Shown here: positions 1 to 5,994 of the stretch, piece by piece
How the letters are laid out: every line of letters begins with the position of its first letter
Position numbering within the stretch: position 1 is the stretch's first letter
Assembly: GCA_938003565.1 (NCBI GenBank)
Contig: CALKYB010000140.1
Span: 1-7,065 of the forward strand
Reading direction: 5' to 3'
DNA: 7,065 nucleotides
Origin: an uncultured bacterium
GTDB lineage: Bacteria; Bdellovibrionota_C; UBA2361; SZUA-149; CALKYB01
Made by a program: the position numbers and the translations under genes
Notes under the pieces: generated by a model
What the model was told of the DNA's origin: nothing
The model's database searches: none
Seen by the model: only the letters and a program-made list of their open reading frames with translations

Positions 1-213
1 GTGGATCGCTCTTATCTCGAAGATTGTCCCTACTTTTATATTAGTGATCAGTATTTCACACAGCCAGTATTTCTAACCCTTCAGCGGGCGAGAGAAACTA
101 GGGGAGGGATGTATTTCGAGAAGGTTAAGCACTATGAGAAAGGTGATTTCGAAATTTCGTTGATGAGGTTAGTGAAGGTCGACGGAACGTGTAAGGATTA
201 TGCCCCGGGCTAG
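1..213 (+). CDS. C-terminal fragment of an unidentified protein, 5' end outside the window
   Basis: This frame is open from the first base and ends at a TAG at 211-213, giving about 70 residues. The GTG at position 1 is probably an internal valine codon rather than a start, because the frame is simply cut by the window edge. The fragment is polar and has no membrane helix. It contains an aromatic stretch (YFYISDQYF, residues about 11-19) followed by alternating charged and hydrophobic residues that look like beta strands (for example GDFEISLMRLVKV). One reading is the soluble periplasmic tail of a GT-C-type membrane glycosyltransferase, which would suit the neighbouring sugar genes, but no diagnostic motif is left to prove it. 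It converges on the minus-strand glycosyltransferase with only 8 bp between the two stop codons. Real coding is likely; the function is not recognised. Confidence 0.55.
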   Translation: MDRSYLEDCPYFYISDQYFTQPVFLTLQRARETRGGMYFEKVKHYEKGDFEISLMRLVKVDGTCKDYAPG

Positions 214-221
214 CGCTTTCC

Positions 222-1175
222 TTAGAGAAAGAGTGGTGGGTCTTCTGAATTGATACTTTCAGATATTATCACCCGAGGCCTGTTTTTGGCGTCATCAAAG
301 ATCCTTGATAAATACTCTCCAATAATCCCCAGAAAGATAAAGTTTATACCATGAAGAGCCAGTGAAATTATAATTGTCGTTGGGAAGCCAGGTGCGCCGG
401 AACCACGAATTAAAGAAGTTAGTAAGTAGTAGGTTCCTAGGCCGAACGATAGAAAGAAAAGTATCACACCGACAAAGGCAATTCCTCGGAGAGGTTTCTT
501 CGAGAAGGCAGTTATTCCGTCAAAAGCGAAGATGAAGTAGTCTTTGAATGAAAATTTACTCTCTCCTAGCTCGCGCGAGTTTCGCTGATAGTAGATAGCT
601 TTTTGCTTGAAGCCGATATGTGAAATTAGCCCCCGAAGATATAGATTTTTCTCCGTTAGGGCCTTTAGCACGTTGGCAACTTTGCGGTCAATGAGGCGAA
701 AGTCACCCGCGTCAGGTGGTATGTCCAACTCTGCCAAGGCCCCCATTGTTTTGTAAAAGAACCCATAGGCAAGTTTTTTAACTCTTGAGCAAGAGCGAGC
801 AGTTCTAATTCCATAAACCACGTTATAGCCTTCCTCCCAGGATTCGATGAACTCTGGTATGACTTCCACGGGGTCTTGTAGGTCCGCATCTAACTCTATT
901 ATGGCGTCTCCAGTAGCAAGCGATAGTCCGGCAAATACAGAATTTTGATATCCAAAGTTTCTGGAGAATTTGTATGCAATTAGGTTTGGTCTGCTTTTTG
1001 AGAGTTTTTCAATGATTTCCCAAGTATCGTCAGAGGAGCCGTTGTCCGTAACTATAATTTCTAGGGAATAGGTTTTTAACTTCTCTGAGAAAAGACGTTC
1101 TACCGAGCTGATCGCGTTCTCGATGTTTTCCGATTCATTAAAAACCGGAATGCAGATTGATACAGTTTTATCCAT
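222..1175 (-). CDS. GtrB/DPM1-like family 2 glycosyltransferase (putative polyprenyl-phosphate sugar synthase)
   Basis: The 317-residue protein has the full layout of polyprenyl-phosphate glycosyltransferases such as GtrB, ArnC and bacterial DPM1-like enzymes. These move a sugar from a nucleotide donor to undecaprenyl phosphate at the cytoplasmic face of the inner membrane. Visible: an N-terminal GT-A start (SICIPVFNESENI, residues 6-18), a nucleotide-binding DNGSSDD (44-50, where many relatives have DDGS), SRNFG (71-75), the metal-binding DADLQDP (96-102), GDFRLIDR (157-164) and GESKFS (204-209). Two hydrophobic helices follow at about 231-255 and 265-289, and then the typical GEYLSRIF...NRP tail (286-300). 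Length is normal for the family. The ATG start lies inside the 3' end of the cupin gene (8-bp overlap, ATGGATAA) with no strong Shine-Dalgarno, so translation is probably coupled to the cupin. The transferred sugar cannot be read from sequence: glucose is common in this family, but a deoxysugar is possible here. Confidence 0.9.
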   Translation of the reverse strand: MDKTVSICIPVFNESENIENAISSVERLFSEKLKTYSLEIIVTDNGSSDDTWEIIEKLSKSRPNLIAYKFSRNFGYQNSVFAGLSLATGDAIIELDADLQDPVEVIPEFIESWEEGYNVVYGIRTARSCSRVKKLAYGFFYKTMGALAELDIPPDAGDFRLIDRKVANVLKALTEKNLYLRGLISHIGFKQKAIYYQRNSRELGESKFSFKDYFIFAFDGITAFSKKPLRGIAFVGVILFFLSFGLGTYYLLTSLIRGSGAPGFPTTIIISLALHGINFIFLGIIGEYLSRIFDDAKNRPRVIISESINSEDPPLFL

Positions 1176-1650
1176 GGGGTAAGTTCTTGTCTACTTGCCA
1201 GTCGTAATTGAAAATTGGATCGTCTATTGGCTTGCGAAGAATTTCGTCTGGATCGTGGGGGATGTCGCTGCAGTTTGCTACTATTGATCGTGGTTCAGCA
1301 ACTCCCTTGAATCCGTTCCATACTAATGGGGGTATTTGAACTAGTTTGTTTTGATCGGCTTCTTTTAATTGAATTTCGTTATAGCTGCCTCGAGTGGGGG
1401 AGTCCTCGCGGTCGTCAAAGAGTACTAGTAGAATTTCTCCAGAGATTAACAAATAGTTTAGGCTCATTAAGGTGTGAAAGTGCCAGCCTTTTACGATACC
1501 GTTTCTAACCTCACTAAAGTAGATTTCTCCGAACTTGCTGAACTCTGGGTCGTCGCTACGGAGCATGTGGTATATAGCACCACGCTGATCGCGAATAATT
1601 CTCTTTTCAACAATTTTCACCCCATCAATAGGAGTTTGGTTTCGGGTCAT
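1168..1650 (-). CDS. RmlC-like sugar epimerase-family cupin with degenerate active site
   Basis: The 160-residue protein fits the dTDP-4-dehydrorhamnose 3,5-epimerase (RmlC) fold. It has RDQRG near residues 20-24, KGWHFH (54-59) where RmlC has RGLHxQ, GEI (71-73), FDDREDSPTRGSY (78-90) matching the RmlC V-D-x-R-x-S-P-T-F-G strand, IPPLVWNGF (106-114) where RmlC has IPxGFAHGF, and a C-terminal DDPIFNYDW (143-151). It is shorter than typical RmlC (about 180). The catalytic His is kept (H57). My by-eye alignment puts Leu64/Asn65 at the RmlC catalytic Lys position, Val124 or Ala125 at the catalytic Tyr position, and Asn112 for the His of AHGF. Normal 3,5-epimerisation is therefore doubtful; C5-only epimerisation, ketoisomerisation or a binding role are alternatives. 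AscE of the ascarylose route is a relative acting on a CDP-dideoxysugar, which fits the divergent rfbFGH operon. The ATG at 1648-1650 is the only plausible start, and it lacks a clear ribosome-binding site. Confidence 0.8.
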   Translation of the reverse strand: MTRNQTPIDGVKIVEKRIIRDQRGAIYHMLRSDDPEFSKFGEIYFSEVRNGIVKGWHFHTLMSLNYLLISGEILLVLFDDREDSPTRGSYNEIQLKEADQNKLVQIPPLVWNGFKGVAEPRSIVANCSDIPHDPDEILRKPIDDPIFNYDWQVDKNLPHG

Positions 1651-1747
1651 AGGAGCATTTAGGTTGGTGGGTAGGATAGTAGATATTTTGGGGATTGAAC
1701 AGCTTTTTTAATGCGAGAAGTCTGTGATTACGATAGCCTGATAAAGT

Positions 1748-1764
1748 AATCAAGTACCTTGATT
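1748..1764. repeat. Perfect 7-bp inverted repeat in the divergent intergenic region
   Basis: AATCAAG, a 3-bp spacer TAC, and CTTGATT form a perfect dyad. It lies 97 bp from the cupin start codon and 57 bp from the rfbF start codon, near the middle of the 171-bp region between the two divergent transcripts. The position and symmetry suit an operator for a dimeric regulator serving both directions. It could also be a small stem-loop in the rfbF 5' leader, although the 3-nt loop is tight and no T-tract follows, so it is not an intrinsic terminator. I see no convincing -35/-10 pair around it on either strand. The dyad itself is directly visible; the regulatory role is inference. Confidence 0.4.
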
Positions 1765-1821
1765 GTAGCCTTCTAGGGAAGTGTTTGGTGAATTGAGCTG
1801 ACCAATGATTTTAATACAATT

Positions 1822-2616
1822 ATGAAAGATATTCCTGTTGTAATTTTGTGTGGTGGTAAGGGAACTCGGCTGGCGGAAGAAACTTCTGTTAGGCCGAAGC
1901 CTATGGTTGATATTGGCGGTAGTCCCATTTTGCTCCATATCTTGAGAGGTTATGCTCATTTTGATTATCGAGACTTCTATTTAACCCTCGGTTATCTTGG
2001 TTCATACATTAAACGATATTTTATTGACTACTATTCTTTGAGCTCTGATATCTCAGTTGGTTTGAAGGATGGTTCCCTAGAGTATCTCAATGCTCCGAAG
2101 TTAGATTGGCGGGTTAATATGTATGACACCGGCAACGAAACATTAACTGGTGGTAGAGTTAAGAGAATGGAGAATATTCTTAGACCTAAGGGGACGTTCT
2201 TTCTGACTTATGGTGATGGAGTAGCGAATGTCGATATCGACGGGCTTTTAGAGTTTCACCGGTCCCATGGTAAAATAGCTACTCTTACTGCAGTCCGTCC
2301 CAAAGCTAGGTTTGGTAATTTAAGTTTGGAAGGAGAGAGGATTACCGAGTTTCTTGAAAAACCTGACTTGGGGGAAGGTTGGATTAACGGAGGATATTTT
2401 GCCTTCGAGCCTGAAATTTTCGACTACTTAACTGATGACACTACAATTTTAGAGCGAGATCCTTTTGAGAGACTTGCTCGGGATGGGCAATTGATGGCCT
2501 ATCACCATCATGGATTTTGGCAGTGCATGGATACTATTCGGGATCGACAAGTTTTGGAAGACCTTTGGGCGAAGGATACAGTCGCTCCATGGGCTCACTA
2601 TGGTGCCAAGGCTTAG
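1822..2616 (+). CDS. rfbF: Glucose-1-phosphate cytidylyltransferase RfbF (DdhA)
   Basis: This enzyme makes CDP-D-glucose from CTP and glucose-1-phosphate, the first committed step to CDP-3,6-dideoxyhexoses, in the cytoplasm. The 264-residue length matches the family (about 257). Visible motifs: the nucleotidyltransferase signature LCGGKGTRLAEET (9-21) followed by RPKPM (24-28, with the substrate-binding Lys), MYDTG (100-104) and TGGRVKR (109-115), the metal-binding TYGDGVANVD (129-138), RPKARFG (159-165), FLEKP (177-181), INGGYFAFEP (188-197) and GFWQCMDTIRD (231-241). The RFG, INGG and GFWQxMDTxRD elements distinguish RfbF from the dTDP-glucose enzyme RmlA. It is the first gene of the rightward operon, and its stop is 23 bp before rfbG. 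The ATG at 1822 is needed to keep the first beta strand. No clear Shine-Dalgarno precedes it, so the transcript may carry a leader that relies on other initiation signals. Confidence 0.97.
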   Translation: MKDIPVVILCGGKGTRLAEETSVRPKPMVDIGGSPILLHILRGYAHFDYRDFYLTLGYLGSYIKRYFIDYYSLSSDISVGLKDGSLEYLNAPKLDWRVNMYDTGNETLTGGRVKRMENILRPKGTFFLTYGDGVANVDIDGLLEFHRSHGKIATLTAVRPKARFGNLSLEGERITEFLEKPDLGEGWINGGYFAFEPEIFDYLTDDTTILERDPFERLARDGQLMAYHHHGFWQCMDTIRDRQVLEDLWAKDTVAPWAHYGAKA

Positions 2617-2624
2617 AAGTTAAC

Positions 2625-2632
2625 GGAAGGAG
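2625..2632 (+). promoter_or_regulatory. Shine-Dalgarno sequence that fixes a TTG start for rfbG
   Basis: GGAAGGAG ends 7 nt before the TTG at 2640-2642. No ATG or GTG lies in frame at a suitable distance, and the family N-terminus (a short lead, then the GHTGFKG fold) begins just after this TTG. The site therefore supports TTG as the start. The ATG at 2517 would put 41 unrelated residues in front, all encoded in the overlapping end of rfbF. Confidence 0.75.
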
Positions 2633-2639
2633 TAGTGTC

Positions 2640-3710
2640 TTGAGTTTAAAAAAGTTCTTCAAGGGTAAACGGGTTTTTATTACTGGGCATACCGGTTTTA
2701 AGGGTGCCTGGCTTAGTCAGTGGTTGGACTCTTTTGGGGCGGAAGTTTCTGGGTTTTCGATTGGAATTCCTACTAAGCCTTCAATGTTTGAAGCTCTAGA
2801 TTTGGCTTCAAGAATGGAGCATAATGTTGGCGACATCAACAGCTTGGATACGCTTAAAACTGCATTGAAGTCTTTTGAGCCGAATGTGGTGTTTCATCTA
2901 GCAGCACAGCCTCTGGTTCGGCGGTCTTACTTAGATCCAATCGAAACTTATCAGACTAATGTAGTTGGGACAGTCAACGTACTGGATGTTTGTCGAGAAT
3001 TAGATTCTCTTCAGTCCTTAGTCATTGTTACGACAGACAAATGTTATCAAAACAACTCTGCGGGACTACCATTTGCGGAATCTGATCGTTTAGGAGGAAG
3101 TGACCCCTATAGTGCTTCCAAAGCCTGTGTTGAGCTTGTCTATAAAAGTTATTATGACTCTTTTTTTAAAGATAAATCCAATGCTGGTCTTTGTTCAGTT
3201 CGAGCTGGAAATGTAATTGGGGGTGGAGATTGGGCGGTAGATAGGCTTGTGCCAGATTGTGTCAGATCTTGGGTTGCATCGGAAAGTGTTCACTTGCGAA
3301 ATCCTGGACATATTCGACCTTGGCAGCATGTTCTTGAGCCACTTTATGCTTATCTTTTGTTGGCAGAACAGCTTGCTGCTCGCCCAGAGCTAAGTGGTGA
3401 GAGTTTTAACATTGGTCCCAGTGATAGCTCTCATGTTGATGTTGAAAAAGTGGTGAGCACCCTTTCCAGTTTCTGGCCTGAGTCCAGGTGGACGAAGGAA
3501 GTTTCAAATACCTCAACTCTAAAAGAGTCCTCGGTGTTGAAATTGGATTGTTCTAAAGCAGATAAACTTTTAGGAGTGAAGCCTACTTTGAGTCTGGAGG
3601 ATGCTTTGGAGTGGACAGCAGAGTGGTATAGAGCTTACTATAATTCTGCTGAAGTCGCTGCGCGAGTTTCGTCTGAGCAAATAAGTAGATATCAGGGTTT
3701 GCTTAGTTAG
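2640..3710 (+). CDS. rfbG: CDP-glucose 4,6-dehydratase RfbG (DdhB)
   Basis: This cytoplasmic extended-SDR enzyme turns CDP-D-glucose into CDP-4-keto-6-deoxy-D-glucose with a recycled NAD cofactor. From the TTG at 2640 the protein is 356 residues, against about 359 for Salmonella RfbG. Visible, numbered from that start: the Rossmann glycine motif GHTGFKG (16-22), HLAAQPLVRRSY (86-97), the catalytic TTDKCYQN (131-138, with the Asp-Lys of 4,6-dehydratases), YSASK (157-161, catalytic Tyr and Lys), RAGNVIGGGDWAVDRLVPD (188-206) and HIRPWQHVLEPLYAY (224-238). The IGGGDW and RPWQHVLEPL elements are typical of CDP-glucose rather than dTDP-glucose dehydratases. An upstream ATG at 2517 in the same frame lies inside rfbF and is rejected; the strong GGAAGGAG site favours TTG. 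The gene sits between rfbF and rfbH, as in enterobacterial dideoxyhexose clusters. Confidence 0.95.
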   Translation: MSLKKFFKGKRVFITGHTGFKGAWLSQWLDSFGAEVSGFSIGIPTKPSMFEALDLASRMEHNVGDINSLDTLKTALKSFEPNVVFHLAAQPLVRRSYLDPIETYQTNVVGTVNVLDVCRELDSLQSLVIVTTDKCYQNNSAGLPFAESDRLGGSDPYSASKACVELVYKSYYDSFFKDKSNAGLCSVRAGNVIGGGDWAVDRLVPDCVRSWVASESVHLRNPGHIRPWQHVLEPLYAYLLLAEQLAARPELSGESFNIGPSDSSHVDVEKVVSTLSSFWPESRWTKEVSNTSTLKESSVLKLDCSKADKLLGVKPTLSLEDALEWTAEWYRAYYNSAEVAARVSSEQISRYQGLLS

Positions 3711-3748
3711 TGGACTCTGTTCGATCATTAATTTTTTGGACTTTTTAA

Positions 3749-5092
3749 ATGCTTGAGAAAATTCATTCTAGAGAGGGTATCTACTCTGAAGTAAAAAAGT
3801 ATTATGAAAATGAATTTGTTGATTCTAAATTTGTCCCTGGCGAAACCTATATACCAGTCACCGCAAAGACTCTTGATGAGGCTGATCTACTCAATTTAGT
3901 AGATGCATCATTGGACCTTTGGTTGACCTCTGGCCGATATGCTAAGGAATTTGAAAAGAAAATTGCAGAACAATTTGGAACTAAAGTAGCCTCTCTTTTT
4001 GTTAATAGTGGATCTAGCGCTAACTTAGTAGCGGTCAGTAGCTTAATTGCTCAGGGGATGGCAAACCATCCTTACGGAAGAATTGAGCCTGGCTCTGAAG
4101 TCATAACAGTTGCAGCAGGATTCCCAACTACAGTTAACCCTATTGTTCAGAGTGGTTTGGTTCCAGTTTTTGTAGATGTGGATTTTGTTACTCACAATAC
4201 TACTTTGGAAAAAGTAATTGAGGCTAAGAGTGATAAGACACGAGCCGTTGTTATTGCCCATACTCTGGGCTTGCCATACCGAGCTGATCTTATTTCAGAG
4301 TGGTGTCAAAAAGAAGGATTGTTTTTAGTTGAGGATTGTTGTGATGCTTTTGGGGCGAGTATCGGGCAAGGGGATAGTTGTAAACCAGTTGGAAGCTTTG
4401 GAGAATACTCTACTCTGAGTTTTTACCCTGCCCATCAAATTACCACCGGTGAAGGGGGAGCTGTTATTTCAAAAAACATGGCTCTTCGTAAGGTTGCTGA
4501 GAGTATGAGGGATTGGGGACGAGACTGTTGGTGTCCTCCAGGTAAGGACAATACATGTGGAAAAAGGTTTAACTGGCCTTTTGATAACTTGCCGGAGGGT
4601 TATGACCATAAGTATGTGTATGCAAACCTCGGTTATAATCTTAAGGCCACCGACATGCAGGCGGCTATTGGATTGAGTCAGCTGGAAAAGTTACCTAAGT
4701 TTTTTGATGCCAGACTGAAGAATTGGAATGCCCTTAAGCTAGGAGTTTTGTCGAGTCCTAGTCTAGCCGAACACTTTGATACAGTAGAGCCTCCCGAGGA
4801 GGTGAATCCTTGTTGGTTCGGTTTTTCTTTGAGCTGTAAAAATGGAATTGATCGAAGTGAAATGGTGCGCTTTTTAGAAGAATCAAAGATTGGTACACGC
4901 TTACTTTTTGGTGGTAATCTTACAAAGCAACCAGCTTACTCAGGAGTTAATTATCGTACTGTTGGAGACTTATCAGAAACTAACAGGATAATGAAGGATA
5001 GCTTTTGGATTGGATGTCATCCCGGTATAGATGAGCTGCGTGTGCAGTATATTCTCGAAACCTTGGAGGAAGGAATCTCACGACAAAAATGA
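3749..5092 (+). CDS. rfbH: CDP-4-keto-6-deoxy-D-glucose 3-dehydrase RfbH (DdhC, E1)
   Basis: This enzyme removes the C3 hydroxyl of CDP-4-keto-6-deoxyglucose using PMP and a [2Fe-2S] cluster, together with a separate flavin/iron-sulfur reductase (E3). The 447 residues have the DegT/DnrJ/EryC1 aminotransferase fold: NSGSSAN (86-92), VEDCCDAFGA (194-203) with the PLP-ring Asp, and FYPAHQITTGEGGAV (225-239). In the last motif His229 replaces the aminotransferase Schiff-base Lys, the hallmark of this dehydrase. The cluster cysteines appear as C198, C260, C262 and C270. C260-x-C-x7-C is spaced as in Yersinia E1, and His229 to C260 is 31 residues, also as in E1 (His220 to C251). C198 lies about four residues further away than in E1, suggesting a small loop insertion. 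The start has only a weak GGA 8 nt upstream. It follows rfbG by 38 bp, and its TGA overlaps the next ATG (ATGA). Confidence 0.96.
   Translation: MLEKIHSREGIYSEVKKYYENEFVDSKFVPGETYIPVTAKTLDEADLLNLVDASLDLWLTSGRYAKEFEKKIAEQFGTKVASLFVNSGSSANLVAVSSLIAQGMANHPYGRIEPGSEVITVAAGFPTTVNPIVQSGLVPVFVDVDFVTHNTTLEKVIEAKSDKTRAVVIAHTLGLPYRADLISEWCQKEGLFLVEDCCDAFGASIGQGDSCKPVGSFGEYSTLSFYPAHQITTGEGGAVISKNMALRKVAESMRDWGRDCWCPPGKDNTCGKRFNWPFDNLPEGYDHKYVYANLGYNLKATDMQAAIGLSQLEKLPKFFDARLKNWNALKLGVLSSPSLAEHFDTVEPPEEVNPCWFGFSLSCKNGIDRSEMVRFLEESKIGTRLLFGGNLTKQPAYSGVNYRTVGDLSETNRIMKDSFWIGCHPGIDELRVQYILETLEEGISRQK
5065..5074 (+). promoter_or_regulatory. Purine-rich ribosome-binding region for the SDR gene, inside the end of rfbH
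   Basis: GGAGGAAGGA lies within the last codons of rfbH, 14 nt before the ATG at 5089. The spacing is long for a classical Shine-Dalgarno, although the GGAG core would act mainly through coupling to the ATGA stop/start overlap. It supports the ATG at 5089 as the true start. Confidence 0.4.
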
Positions 5093-5994
5093 AAGTAGCT
5101 ATAACAGGAGCTTCGTCATTTACAGGGTTTGCTATTGCTCAAGCGATTGCAAAGCAGCATAAAGTTGCAATTCTTTTACCTTCGAGTGAAAATTCTTATA
5201 GCGGGTTGAAACAGCAAAGACTTCGACGTCTAAAATCTAACCCCTCCGTAGAGTTTTATTATTCTTTGCCGGTCGAAGAAGGTGGGACTCTTAGTTGGAT
5301 TGAAGAGCAAAAACCGGATATTTGGATAAATCACCATCATCATATGGTTGACTATCGGACAGATAGTTATGATATGGAGCGCTCCATTGAGGTAGGAGTC
5401 AAACCACTGGCAAGTCTTACTCAGAACCTCAAGGAAGCAGGTTGTAGTCTGGTTATCCAGTCTGGCTCATTTTTTGAGCCGGGAGAGGGAGGAAGGCAAG
5501 ATCGCAGAATAACCAACTATTCTAAATCCAAGAAGCTTGTTTGGGATGAATTATTGCTGCAGGCAGAAAGGAATGACCTCTCACTGTCTAAAGTTGTGAT
5601 TCCAAACCCTATAGGTCCTCTTGAGAATCCTGATCGCCTGATACCAGGCTTGGTTGAGAGTAGTAGGCAAGAAGAGGAGTTTTTGGTTGGCAATCCTGAG
5701 AGCTCATCCGACTATTTGCCAGTCTTTGAGCTTGCTAATTGCTATTTGGAGTTAATAGGGAAACCTTCCAAGGTAGTCAGGCCTTCTGGTTTAATAAGCA
5801 AAACCTTAGATTGGATAGGCTTGGTTAATACAGAGCTGTTTGAGAATAGGTTGAAGGTTCCACCAGTTAAACTTAAATTAAATAATTCTGGTAGTAATAT
5901 CTCCTTTGCCAATCCTTCCGCAGAGAATGTCTCAGTAGATTGGAGTTTGTTTTGGGACGAGTATGCTTCCTACATTCAAGAAAAGGAGGGCTAG
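5089..5994 (+). CDS. SDR-family CDP-3,6-dideoxyhexose synthase/reductase candidate (abequose/paratose synthase-like)
   Basis: This 301-residue protein has an N-terminal Rossmann motif ITGASSFTG (5-13), a likely catalytic Ser in QSGSFF (124-129) and YSKSK (144-148, catalytic Tyr and Lys). Further on are PNPIGP (172-177), where many extended SDRs have a V-x-GP element, and SDYLPVFELANCY (207-219), matching the family's DFI-x-VDD-x-x-x-AY segment. The SFF just after the catalytic-Ser strand, and the overall length, resemble what I recall of Salmonella abequose synthase RfbJ (DSFF). Such enzymes reduce the 4-keto group after RfbH/E3 to give abequose, paratose or another epimer. The gene overlaps rfbH by 4 bp (ATGA) and occupies the slot of abe/prt in the enterobacterial order F-G-H-synthase. 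Which stereoisomer it makes cannot be read here. A run of four His (82-85) after the fourth strand is unusual. Role in the pathway is likely; exact product is unknown. Confidence 0.8.
   Translation: MKVAITGASSFTGFAIAQAIAKQHKVAILLPSSENSYSGLKQQRLRRLKSNPSVEFYYSLPVEEGGTLSWIEEQKPDIWINHHHHMVDYRTDSYDMERSIEVGVKPLASLTQNLKEAGCSLVIQSGSFFEPGEGGRQDRRITNYSKSKKLVWDELLLQAERNDLSLSKVVIPNPIGPLENPDRLIPGLVESSRQEEEFLVGNPESSSDYLPVFELANCYLELIGKPSKVVRPSGLISKTLDWIGLVNTELFENRLKVPPVKLKLNNSGSNISFANPSAENVSVDWSLFWDEYASYIQEKEG
5984..5989 (+). promoter_or_regulatory. Strong Shine-Dalgarno for a GTG start
   Basis: AGGAGG lies in the last codons of the SDR gene and ends 5 nt before the GTG at 5995, which follows the SDR's TAG without any gap. 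This site decides the start of the following membrane protein, whose frame has no ATG until well past its first hydrophobic segment. Confidence 0.75.

Noticed and set aside
216..231. CTTTC...GAAAG stem between the convergent stop codons as a terminator
   Set aside because: The stem has only 5 bp, no T-tract follows on either strand, and it overlaps the end of the minus-strand gene.
665..889. Alternative-frame minus-strand ORF inside the GT2 gene
   Set aside because: It is a shadow of the well-supported glycosyltransferase, with no recognisable motif.
1326..1662. Two plus-strand ORFs opposite the cupin gene
   Set aside because: They are antisense to a gene with clear RmlC-fold motifs, have no family features and lack good start contexts.
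1785..1805. TTGGT...ACCAA 5-bp hairpin just before the rfbF start
   Set aside because: The short stem with an 11-nt loop is expected by chance in this composition; nothing else supports a switch.
1793..1820. TTGAGC and TACAAT spaced by 16 bp, resembling a sigma-70 promoter for rfbF
   Set aside because: Transcription would start inside the rfbF coding sequence, after the ATG at 1822 that the nucleotidyltransferase fold requires, so it cannot drive full-length rfbF.
1750..1959. Minus-strand ORF across the rfbF start
   Set aside because: It is antisense to conserved rfbF sequence, with low-complexity composition and no motifs.
2517..2639. Upstream ATG start for rfbG overlapping rfbF by 100 bp
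   Set aside because: The extra 41 residues have no family counterpart and are out-of-frame rfbF sequence. A strong GGAAGGAG sits 7 nt before the TTG at 2640, which gives the normal RfbG length.
4043..4261. Minus-strand ORF inside rfbH
   Set aside because: It is antisense to the conserved rfbH core, with no supporting features.
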